A stretch of 64,000 nucleotides of DNA, taken from Thermoleophilaceae bacterium (GTDB lineage Bacteria > Actinomycetota > Thermoleophilia > Solirubrobacterales > Thermoleophilaceae). Position 1 is the first letter of the stretch; each line of letters starts with the position of its first letter. Positions 8,528 to 15,659 of the stretch are shown in pieces. The position numbers were made by a program, and so were the translations under genes. The stretch covers positions 16,780-80,779 of the forward strand of contig JAUJNZ010000005.1 of assembly GCA_030447905.1 (NCBI GenBank), read 5' to 3'. Below the pieces are notes generated by a model. The model was given only the letters and a program-made list of their open reading frames with translations. It did no database searches and was not told where the DNA came from.

Positions 8528-9656
8528 GGCCGCCACCGATACGGAGACCACGAGCGGGGGGGAGGACCAGACGCACGCCGTCGACGAGCTCGAGCGCGGC
8601 GAGGAGCCCGGGCGCGAGGAGCTCGACGAGCAGCACGAGTACGAGACGGAGGAGATCACCTACCGCGAAGCGCTTCGCCGCGCCCTGCGCGAGGAGCTCC
8701 TGCGCGACGAGCGGGTCTTCCTGATCGGCGAGGAGATCGGGATCTTCGAGGGCTCCTACAAGGTCACCGCGGGGCTGTTGGACGAGTTCGGAACGAAGCG
8801 GATCCGCGAGGCGCCCATCTCGGAGGAGGGCTTCACCGGTCTCGCCAACGGGGCGGCGATGACCGGGTTGCGGCCGATCGTCGAGATCATGACGATCAAC
8901 TTCATCCTCATGGCGATGGACCAGGTCGTCAACCACACCGCGAAGGTCCGCTACATGTTCAGCGGGCAGGTCGGCTGCCCGATGGTGATCCGCACCCCGA
9001 ACGGAGCGGGCAACCAGCTGACCGCCCAGCACTCGCAGAACCTCGAGGGCTGGTTCGCCCACGTACCCGGGCTCAAGGTCGTCACCCCCGCGACGCCGGC
9101 GGACGCGAAGGGCCTTCTCAAGGCGGCGATCCGCGACGAGGACCCGGTGCTCGTCGTGGAGAACCTCCCGTCGTACAACCTGAAGGGCGAGGTGTCCCAG
9201 GATCCCGACTACGTGACGCCGATCGGCGAGGCGAAGGTGACGCGCGAGGGCGACGACATCACCCTGATCGGCCACTCCATGGCCGCGCATCGCTCGCTCC
9301 AGGTGGCCGAGCAGCTCGAGGAGGAGGAGATCTCGGTCGAGGTGATCGACCTGCGGTCGCTGCGTCCGCTCGACATGGAGACGGTGGCCCGCTCGCTCGC
9401 GAAGACCAACCGCGCCCTCTGCGTCGACGAGGGCTGGGCGACCTACGGCGTCAGCGCCGAGCTGTGCGCCCGCATCCAGGACGCGTGCTTCGACGACCTC
9501 GACGCGCCGATCGGCCGGGTGGGCATGGCCGAGGTGCCGATGGCCTACGCGAAGAACCTGGAGAACGCGACGCTCCCGCACGTGAAGAAGGTCCGCGCGG
9601 CCGCCCTGGCGGTGCTGGGCGAGGAGACAGACCCGGAGGAATGGCGGGCGGGATAG
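8520..9656 (+). CDS. pdhB: Pyruvate dehydrogenase-type E1 component, beta subunit
   Basis: This is the E1 beta chain, which pairs with the upstream alpha chain to form the ThDP-binding site. It is 378 residues long. The conserved core begins near EITYREALRRAL (about residue 45) and contains GEEIGIFEGSYKVT, IREAPISEEGFTG (with the catalytic-site Glu), MFSGQVGCPMVIRTPNGAG, and the C-terminal transketolase domain with DLRSLRPLD. The first ~45 residues are an unusual, very acidic Glu/Asp/Thr-rich extension. The ATG at 8520 overlaps the pdhA stop, which implies translational coupling. The broken HAD gene starts 15 bp inside its 3' end. Confidence 0.93.
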   Translation: MDEAATDTETTSGGEDQTHAVDELERGEEPGREELDEQHEYETEEITYREALRRALREELLRDERVFLIGEEIGIFEGSYKVTAGLLDEFGTKRIREAPISEEGFTGLANGAAMTGLRPIVEIMTINFILMAMDQVVNHTAKVRYMFSGQVGCPMVIRTPNGAGNQLTAQHSQNLEGWFAHVPGLKVVTPATPADAKGLLKAAIRDEDPVLVVENLPSYNLKGEVSQDPDYVTPIGEAKVTREGDDITLIGHSMAAHRSLQVAEQLEEEEISVEVIDLRSLRPLDMETVARSLAKTNRALCVDEGWATYGVSAELCARIQDACFDDLDAPIGRVGMAEVPMAYAKNLENATLPHVKKVRAAALAVLGEETDPEEWRAG

Positions 9657-10367
9657 CCGAAGACCGCCTCGAGGCGATCGTGCTCGACGTCGACGGCACC
9701 CTGGTCGACAGTGAGCGCGACGGCCATCGCGTCGCCTTCAACCGGGCCTTCGAGGAGGCCGGCCTAGAACCGGATCAACGCCTACTTCGAGGAGCAGGGC
9801 ATGCCCGAGGACGAGCGCGAGGAGCTCGCCAGCCGTCTTCAGGCCCGCAAGACCGAGATCTTCACGGAGATGGCGAGCCGGGGCGAGATCGAGGCGCGCC
9901 CCGGCGTCAGCGAACTGCTCGACGAGCTCGAGGACGGCGGGGTGCGGCTCGCGGTGGCGACGACGGGGACTCGGAAGTGGGTCGAGCCCCTGCTCGACCG
10001 CTTGTTCGGGCTCGAGCGCTTCGAGGCCGTCGTGGCCAGCGACGACGCGCCCGACCGAAAGCCCGACCCGAGTGCTCACCAGCTGACCCTCGAGCGCCTC
10101 GGGCTGGAAGGCTCAGCCGCCCCGGGAATCGAGGACTCCGCAAACGGCCTGAGGGCGGCCAAGGCGGCCGGCCTGGCTTGCGTGGTCGTGGTCAACGACT
10201 ACACGCGCGAGCAGGACTTCCACGACGCCGACCTCGTCCTCGACGGCTTCGGGCGCCCGGACGCCCCGGTCTCGGTCCTGGCCGATCCCCACCGGCTCGA
10301 CCCCCCCGGACGCCTCGACGTCGACACGCTGCGCCGCCTGACGGCCGGGAGCGACTCCGCCGACTGA
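9641..10367 (+). pseudogene. HAD-superfamily (CbbY-like) phosphatase gene with internal deletion and frameshift
   Basis: The N-terminal frame from the ATG at 9641 has the HAD motif I, VLDVDGTLVDSE, followed by DGHRVAFNRAFEEAGL. After about 9765 the similarity continues only in another frame (NRINAYFEEQGMPED onward), which holds ARPGVSELLDEL, motif II (VATTG), the motif III Lys in RKPDPS, and motif IV GIEDSANG. About 20-24 residues normally lying between these two parts of CbbY-like proteins are missing, and the second frame begins behind an in-frame TAG at 9765. This looks like a 60-70 bp deletion that left the gene out of frame, not a single-base error. It overlaps the pdhB 3' end, where an intact copy would be co-translated. 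Confidence 0.7.
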
Positions 10368-10396
10368 CGGGTCCGGGCCCCCTGGCGTGACACCCC

Positions 10397-11004
10397 CTAG
10401 GCTGCGAGCGCCCGCTTGAGCAGCGTTAGATGGTCTCTTAGCAGGCGGGTGAGGAGGAACCGCTCCCGTCCCTGCCCCGGTTGCACCGAGCTCTCGCGAG
10501 CCCGGTCCGGGTTCTCGAGGAGCTCGCGTACGCGCTCGGCGAACTCGTCCACCGACCCTGCCAGATACCCGGTGATGCCGTCTCGACCTGAGCCGGTATG
10601 CCGCAATTCGGCTCCTCGTGGGTCTCACGCTCGATCTCCTCGTAGATCCGCCATCCCTCCGGGTCGTCGTCGGCCATGGCGCCCACGAGGGCGAGCTGGA
10701 GGTCTGGGAAGACCTCCCGGACGCGGCGCCATGTATCGACGACCCCGTGGGGATCCTTCCAGGGATCGAACCGCGAGACCTGGATCATCAGCGGCTTGTA
10801 GAGGTCGATGCCCAGCTCGGCGACCGTCTTGCGGGCGAGGTAGGCGGGGAGCATGGCGTTCTTCGAGGCGAAGGGATCGATGGCGGGCAAGATCGTCGAG
10901 GTGGGTACGCCAAGTCCCTGAGGCACGAAGGCCTCGTCGGTGAAGACCGTGTGCTGGTGAGACTCCACGAACGGCCGCACGAAGGACCACACGCCGTGGT
11001 AGTC
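10397..11004 (-). pseudogene. Remnant of a trehalose-synthase-like GT4 glycosyltransferase
   Basis: Fragments of a retaining GT-B glycosyltransferase (trehalose synthase TreT/trehalose phosphorylase-like) are present. The first runs from about 11004 with HDYHGVWSFVRPFV through PAIDPFASKNAMLP and MIQVSRFDPWKDP to EEIERETHEEPN. The normal ~100-residue donor-binding section is then missing. The C-terminus resumes in another frame as DGITGYLAGSVDEFAERVRE...TRLLRDHL, ending at a TAG (10397-10399). The N-terminal ~150-200 residues are absent; the homology stops abruptly about 30 bp before the rluB start. The damage (two large deletions and a frameshift) is too extensive for sequencing error. Confidence 0.72.
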
Positions 11005-11034
11005 ATGTCGCGGGGAGGCTACCTTGAGCTCGCC

Positions 11035-11775
11035 GTGCGCCTCGCCCGTTACCTCGCCCACGCCGGCGTCGCCTCGCGGCGGGCCGCAGAGCGGATCGTC
11101 GCCGAACGGCGCGTCGCCGTGGCCGGGGCCGTCGTCACCGACCCGGCCTTTGACGTCAACGAGCGCAGCGGGGTCACGCTCGATGGTCGGCTCGTGGCGC
11201 CCGAAGATCACGAGGTGCACGTCCTCCACAAGCCGGCGGGCGTCGTGTCCACCGCCCGCGACACGCACGGCCGCCCGACCGTGCTCGACCTCGTGCCCTC
11301 AGCACACCGTCTCTATCCCGTCGGCCGCCTCGACTCCGACTCCACGGGCCTGATCCTGGTCACCAACGACGGCGAGCTCGCCAACCGGCTCACCCACCCG
11401 CGCTACGGAGTCGAGAAGGTCTACCTTGCCGAGGTGTCACCGCGACCGGTCGATGAGACGGCGCTCCGAGCTCTGCGGAACGGCGTCGAGCTCGACGACG
11501 GCCCCACACTTCCCGCGCGGGTGCGCCAGACCCGCCCGGGGGTGCTCGAGGTCGTGCTGCGCGAGGGGCGAAAGCGCCAGCTACGGCGCATGTGCGAGGC
11601 GGTCGGACACCGCGTCGTCGCCTTGCGGCGCATCGCCTTCGGGCCGCTGGCGCTCGGTGACCTGCCCGAGGGACAGAGTCGCCGGCTCGCCGAGGCCGAC
11701 GTCGAGCGCCTGCGCCAGGCGACCGGTCGCGGCAAAGCGTGCGGCTCGCGGCCGCCGGCGCCCAGCTCCCGGTGA
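11035..11775 (+). CDS. rluB: Pseudouridine synthase, RluB/RsuA family
   Basis: This rRNA pseudouridine synthase of the RluB/E/F-RsuA group is about 246 residues long. An N-terminal S4 RNA-binding domain (RLARYLAHAGVASRRAAERI) is followed by the catalytic domain with LHKPAGVVST and the signature GRLDSDSTGLILVTNDGE, whose Asp is the catalytic residue. REGRKRQLRRMCEAVGH near the C-terminus is also typical. The isomerised base is likely in the large-subunit rRNA, but the exact site cannot be read. I chose the GTG at 11035, which gives the family's usual VRLARYLAHAG start; an in-frame ATG at 11005 adds ten residues. Its stop overlaps the next gene as GTGA. Confidence 0.9.
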   Translation: MRLARYLAHAGVASRRAAERIVAERRVAVAGAVVTDPAFDVNERSGVTLDGRLVAPEDHEVHVLHKPAGVVSTARDTHGRPTVLDLVPSAHRLYPVGRLDSDSTGLILVTNDGELANRLTHPRYGVEKVYLAEVSPRPVDETALRALRNGVELDDGPTLPARVRQTRPGVLEVVLREGRKRQLRRMCEAVGHRVVALRRIAFGPLALGDLPEGQSRRLAEADVERLRQATGRGKACGSRPPAPSSR

Positions 11776-12623
11776 CCGCTTCCACACTCCCTGGAGACGG
11801 CGAGCGCGGACGCATCCTCGCCCGCGCGAAGGGCTATCCCTACGCCGCCCCCGCGACCTCCTACGCGATCACCCCCGCCGGTCGTCACGAGCTCGTCGGC
11901 CTCGACGCCGAGAAGCCCGGCACGGGTCTCGCCAGCGGCGCCCGCGCTCGCCACGCCGGGACCGGCGAGGAGCTCGCGCTCGCAGACCTTCCTCCCGGCG
12001 ACCTCGGTCCCGATTCGCTGCGCGCCCGCATCCCCGTGCTGGCCTACGGCGCCAACCGCACGGTGGAGGCGCTCGAGCGAAAGCGCAGCCTTCCAGGGTT
12101 CCCGGCCGAGCAGTCGATCCTCGTCCTTCGCGGGCGCCTGCACGACCTCGATGTCGTCTACTCGTCGCACCTGTCCTCCTACGGCTCGGTGGGCGCGACG
12201 CTCCAGGCCAGCCCCGGGACGGCCGTCGAGGTCTGCCTCATGCTGGTCACCGAGGCCCAGCTCGGCGCCCTCGGGGAGACCGAGCGCAACTACACGCTCC
12301 AGGAGCTCGGCGACCTTGGGCTCGAGATCGAGGGCGGCGGCCGGCTCGACCGCGCGCGCTCGTACGTGTCCCGTCACGGCGCCCTCGTGCTCGACGGCGC
12401 CGAGGTCGCCCTGGCGGCGATCCCGGCGACAGGGCGGCGTTTCGAGGCTCGTACCGAATCGGACGTACTCGCCGCGGTCGCGCGGAGGCTCGGCCACTCG
12501 AGCGACCTCGACGACTTCATCCTCGCCACCGTGCACGACCCGCAGCTCGCGGCCACGCGCACGCGCGAGCTGCGCCGCGACGCCCGCCCGCTCGAACGGC
12601 CGCCGACCCACCAGGCGCGCTGA
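11772..12623 (+). CDS. Conserved hypothetical protein, GGCT/AIG2-like motif
   Basis: This is a 283-residue soluble protein that I do not recognise with certainty. The central part contains VLAYGANRTVEALERK, which resembles the N-terminal YGSN substrate loop of gamma-glutamylcyclotransferase (GGCT/AIG2) folds. A VLRGRLHDLDVVYSSHLSSYG segment and a VEVCLMLVTEAQL strand follow. An ~85-residue N-terminal region precedes the motif, unlike simple GGCT proteins. The GTG at 11772 overlaps the rluB stop (GTGA), and aroH starts 31 bp downstream, so it is probably part of that transcript. A cyclotransferase function is only a suggestion. Confidence 0.55.
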   Translation: MTASTLPGDGERGRILARAKGYPYAAPATSYAITPAGRHELVGLDAEKPGTGLASGARARHAGTGEELALADLPPGDLGPDSLRARIPVLAYGANRTVEALERKRSLPGFPAEQSILVLRGRLHDLDVVYSSHLSSYGSVGATLQASPGTAVEVCLMLVTEAQLGALGETERNYTLQELGDLGLEIEGGGRLDRARSYVSRHGALVLDGAEVALAAIPATGRRFEARTESDVLAAVARRLGHSSDLDDFILATVHDPQLAATRTRELRRDARPLERPPTHQAR

Positions 12624-12654
12624 CCCCCGACGACCCTCTGGAACAATCCGGCCG

Positions 12655-13020
12655 GTGAAGCTGCGAGCGCTCAGAGGCGCCATAACCGTCTCCGAGAACG
12701 ACGCCGACGCCATTCTCGACGCGACCGAGGAGCTCGTGCGCGCGGTCATCGAGCGCAACGCCCTGACGCCCGACGACATGGTGAGCTGCATCTTCACCGC
12801 CACCGACGACCTCGACGCCGAGTTTCCCGCGGTCGCCGCTCGCCGCCTGGGACTCGGCTCCGTGCCGCTGCTGTGCGCCCGCGAGATGGCGGTGCCCGGC
12901 TCGATGCCCCGCGTGATCCGGCTCATGCTCCACGCCTACGCGCCCGCCGACGGCCGCCCCGCGCACGTCTACCTCCGCGACGCGATCGCCCTGCGCCGCG
13001 ACCTCGAGGGAGCGCAGTGA
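12655..13020 (+). CDS. aroH: Chorismate mutase, AroH type
   Basis: This enzyme converts chorismate to prephenate, the branch point to phenylalanine and tyrosine. At 121 residues it matches the monofunctional, pseudo-alpha/beta-barrel AroH class known from Bacillus subtilis and Thermus, rather than the all-helical AroQ class. Characteristic elements are RGAITVSEND, DDMVSCIFTATDDLDAEFPA and PLLCAREMAVPGSMPRVIR, which carries active-site Cys/Arg/Glu residues. HVYLRDAIALRRDL closes the protein. The GTG start at 12655 fits the family N-terminus. Its stop overlaps hisC as GTGA. Confidence 0.93.
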   Translation: MKLRALRGAITVSENDADAILDATEELVRAVIERNALTPDDMVSCIFTATDDLDAEFPAVAARRLGLGSVPLLCAREMAVPGSMPRVIRLMLHAYAPADGRPAHVYLRDAIALRRDLEGAQ

Positions 13021-14102
13021 GCATCGAGTTCACCGAGCGCGTCGGGGCCATCCCGGTCTACCCGGCGGCCGAGACCTACGGCTATGAGGGCGAGCTCACG
13101 AAGCTCGCCTCCAACGAGACTCCCTATCCGCCCCACCCCGCCGTGCTCGAGGCGATCCAGGGCTCGCTCGGCTCGCTCAACCGCTACCCCGACCCCACGG
13201 CGGCCGTGTTGCGCCGCCGCCTCGCCGACCGCCATGGCGTGCCCCAGGCCAAGGTCGCCGTCGGCAACGGCTCGTGCGAGATCCTGCTCGCCGCCGCGGA
13301 GGCGATGCTCGAGCCGGGCGCCGAGATCGTCTATGCGTGGCCGTCGTTCTCGATGTACCCCCACCTGGCGGCGATGACCGGCGCGCGCGCGGTGACCGTC
13401 CCGCTCGACGCGGCGGGCGGTCACGACCTCGACGCGCTCGCGCGGGAGGTCACCGTGGCGACGCGGATCGTGCTCGTCTGCAACCCCAACAACCCGAGCG
13501 CCACCGCGCTCCCCGTCGAGGAGATCGACGCCTTCGTCGCCGCCCTGCCGCGTCACGTGCTCGTGGTCCTCGACGAGGCCTACGTCGAGTTCTCGGTCCT
13601 GCAGGACCCCGACGAGTCGCTGCCGCTGCTCGATCGCCACCCCAACGTCGTCCTCCTGCGGACCTTCTCCAAGGTCTACGGGCTATGCGGCCTGCGCGCG
13701 GGCTACGCGCTCGGTCCGGAGTCCTTCCGGCTCGCGGTCGACCGGGTCCGCCAGCCGTTCTCGGTCAACGCGCTGGCCCAGGCGGCGGCAGCCGAGGCCC
13801 TGCGCCACCAGGACGAGGTCGAGCGCCGCGTCGAGCGCACGGTGATCGAGCGCCTGCACGTCCAGGACGGGCTCGCCGACCGAGGACTGGCGGTCAGCGA
13901 CTCGCAGGCGAACTTCTCGTGGGTGGCCCTCGGAGAGGATCGCGACGAGGAGGCGGTCTACGCGGGGCTGGCGCGCTGCGGGGTGATCGTGCGCGGGGGC
14001 GGGGCGCTCGGGGCGCCGGGGCACCTGCGGATCACCTACGGCACGCGGGCCGAGAACGATCGGTTCCTGGCGGCGCTGGACGGAGCGCTCGCCGAGGGGT
14101 GA
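13017..14102 (+). CDS. hisC: Class I/II PLP aminotransferase, histidinol-phosphate/aromatic type
   Basis: This PLP-dependent aminotransferase is 361 residues long. LASNETPYPP at the N-terminus, CNPNNPSAT, VVLDEAYVEF and the Schiff-base Lys (K219 in TFSKVYGLCG) are those of the HisC family. HisC converts imidazole-acetol phosphate and glutamate to histidinol phosphate. Family members in aromatic gene clusters often act on phenylpyruvate or 4-hydroxyphenylpyruvate. Translational coupling to aroH (GTGA overlap) and the nearby tyrA and glutamate synthase genes favour an aromatic aminotransferase role here, but no other his genes are in view to decide it. Confidence 0.88.
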   Translation: MSIEFTERVGAIPVYPAAETYGYEGELTKLASNETPYPPHPAVLEAIQGSLGSLNRYPDPTAAVLRRRLADRHGVPQAKVAVGNGSCEILLAAAEAMLEPGAEIVYAWPSFSMYPHLAAMTGARAVTVPLDAAGGHDLDALAREVTVATRIVLVCNPNNPSATALPVEEIDAFVAALPRHVLVVLDEAYVEFSVLQDPDESLPLLDRHPNVVLLRTFSKVYGLCGLRAGYALGPESFRLAVDRVRQPFSVNALAQAAAAEALRHQDEVERRVERTVIERLHVQDGLADRGLAVSDSQANFSWVALGEDRDEEAVYAGLARCGVIVRGGGALGAPGHLRITYGTRAENDRFLAALDGALAEG

Positions 14103-14241
14103 GCAGGGGCCGCGTCGGAGCCTTTCGCGCTCGTGCGGGCGGGCCCATGGCCGGCGAGAAGCTCTTGCGAGCCACGCGCGCCGGTGCCGGTGTTCCAAGC
14201 TGACCCCCGTCGAGGCCGATACCTGCTACAAAGGTCCCTTC

Positions 14242-14322
14242 ATGCCGCACCTCGTCACGTCAGCCGACCTTATGAGCGCCGCTCCGGGCGTCCGTTGGCG
14301 TGCCTATCCGCGATTTACCTAG
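14242..14322 (+). CDS. Candidate aromatic leader peptide upstream of aroF
   Basis: This is a 26-codon reading frame in the 345-bp aroF leader. It starts at ATG 14242, eight bases after AAAGG; the same AAAGG precedes aroF. Its last residues are VRWRAYPRFT followed by TAG, so Trp19, Tyr22 and Phe25 are evenly spaced just before the stop. The Tyr and Phe codons are TAT and TTT, which are uncommon next to TAC and TTC in the neighbouring genes. The stop codon touches the first arm of a hairpin. This resembles a regulatory leader peptide of a ribosome-mediated attenuator sensing charged aromatic tRNAs. A second in-frame ATG at 14272 would give a 16-residue version. It is not experimentally supported. 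Confidence 0.5.
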   Translation: MPHLVTSADLMSAAPGVRWRAYPRFT

Positions 14323-14399
14323 GCGTCCGGGAGGCGCGGCCAGCGGCCGCAACGACGCTTCCGATGCGCCCGGACGCCCCGCAACCGGCCGACAGGCCG
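14286..14399 (+). promoter_or_regulatory. Candidate attenuator with mutually exclusive hairpins before aroF
   Basis: Three segments matter. S1 (14286-14294, GGGCGTCCG) lies inside the leader frame just before its Trp codon. S2 (14322-14331, GGCGTCCGGG) begins at the leader stop codon. S3 (14369-14379, CCCGGACGCCC) pairs perfectly with S2 over 10 bp or with S1 over 9 bp, but not with both at once. A small GCGGCC-AGC-GGCCGC hairpin (14336-14350) is nested between S2 and S3. A further CGGCC-GACA-GGCCG hairpin (14386-14399) follows. There is no T-tract, so control could be Rho-dependent or translational instead of intrinsic termination. The role is inferred. Confidence 0.45.
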
Positions 14400-14447
14400 T
14401 TCCGTCCCCGCCGATAGGCTGATCGAGGAGTAGAAAGGCATCAAGAG

Positions 14448-15488
14448 ATGATGATCGTGATGAAAGAGGGCGCAAGCCCGGAGCAGATCGACGCGGTGAT
14501 CGACCGCATCGAGTCCGTGGGCGCCAAGGCGCACCCTTCGCGCGGCGAGCTCGTGACGGTGATCGGGGCGATCGGCGACCGCGAGCACGTCGCCAACCTC
14601 GGGCTCGAGGGGGCTGAGGGCGTCGACCACCTCGTCCCCATCCTCAAGCCCTACAAGCTCGCCTCGAGCCAGTTCAAGAAGGGCGAGCGAACCGTTCTCG
14701 ACATCGGCGGGTGCCGGATCGGCGGCCCGCACTTCATGGTGATCGCCGGACCGTGCACGGTCGAGTCGCGCCAGCAGCTCCTCGACACCGCGCACGTGGT
14801 CAACGACGCGGGGGCTCACTGCCTGCGGGGTGGCGCGTACAAGCCGCGGACCTCGCCGTACTCGTTCCAGGGTCTGGCCGAGGCGGGGCTTCGTCTGCTC
14901 GCCGAGGCCAAGGAGGAGACCGGCCTGCCGATCGTGACCGAGGTCATGGACGCCCGCGACCTCGAGGCGGTGCTCGAGGTCGCCGACGTGATCCAGCTCG
15001 GCGCGCGCAACATGCAGAACTACACCCTCCTCACCGAGCTCGGCCGGGCCGGGCGCCCGGTCCTGCTCAAGCGCGGCCTGTCGGCCACGCTCGAGGAGCT
15101 GCTCATGTCCGCGGAGTACATCCTCAAGGAGGGAAACGAGGCGGTGATGCTGTGCGAGCGCGGCATCCGCACGTTCGAGACCGCCTACCGGTTCACGCTC
15201 GACCTGATGGCCGTGCCGGTGCTCAAGGACCTCTCGCACCTCCCCGTCGTCGTCGACCCCAGCCACGCGGCGGGCCGGCGCGACCTGGTCGGCCCACTCT
15301 CGCTCGCCGCGGCTGCGGCGGGAGCCGACGGCATCATCGTCGAGACCCACCCCGACCCCGAGCGGGCGATCTGCGACGGGCCGCAGGCGGTGCGGGCCGA
15401 GGAGTTCGGCGACTATCTGCGTCAGGTGGAGCAGGTGGCGGCCGTGGCGGGCAAGGCGACGGTCGGCACGGCGGAGGCTCAAGTCTAG
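14448..15488 (+). CDS. aroF: 3-deoxy-7-phosphoheptulonate (DAHP) synthase, AroA-beta/AroF type
   Basis: This enzyme condenses phosphoenolpyruvate and erythrose 4-phosphate, the first step of the shikimate pathway. It is 346 residues long. Residues 1-75 form a ferredoxin-like regulatory domain ([20 protein letters not shown]), as in Thermotoga-type enzymes, where it binds Tyr or Phe for feedback inhibition. The KDSA-like barrel follows with [48 protein letters not shown] and [13 protein letters not shown]. The ATG at 14448 follows AAAGG. The long leader with its short aromatic frame suggests control by amino-acid supply in addition to allostery. Confidence 0.96.
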   Translation: MMIVMKEGASPEQIDAVIDRIESVGAKAHPSRGELVTVIGAIGDREHVANLGLEGAEGVDHLVPILKPYKLASSQFKKGERTVLDIGGCRIGGPHFMVIAGPCTVESRQQLLDTAHVVNDAGAHCLRGGAYKPRTSPYSFQGLAEAGLRLLAEAKEETGLPIVTEVMDARDLEAVLEVADVIQLGARNMQNYTLLTELGRAGRPVLLKRGLSATLEELLMSAEYILKEGNEAVMLCERGIRTFETAYRFTLDLMAVPVLKDLSHLPVVVDPSHAAGRRDLVGPLSLAAAAAGADGIIVETHPDPERAICDGPQAVRAEEFGDYLRQVEQVAAVAGKATVGTAEAQV

Positions 15489-15659
15489 GCTCGCCGGGCG
15501 CGCCCACACTCCCTCTGGGCCAAGCCGGCGGTGGAAGGCCTCCCCGCGGCCAACGCTCGGCTGCGCCGCGCGCCCTAAGGTCTTATCTGTGCCGCCGCTT
15601 GTGCACCACCAGCTGAATGAGCTCCGGGACTCCGTCGCCCGGACGGTCCTCGGCTGAGC

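Noticed and set aside
14103-14447. T-box element before aroF
   Set aside because: No conserved T-box sequence (TGG-containing bulge) was found, and the short aromatic frame with alternative hairpins explains the region better.
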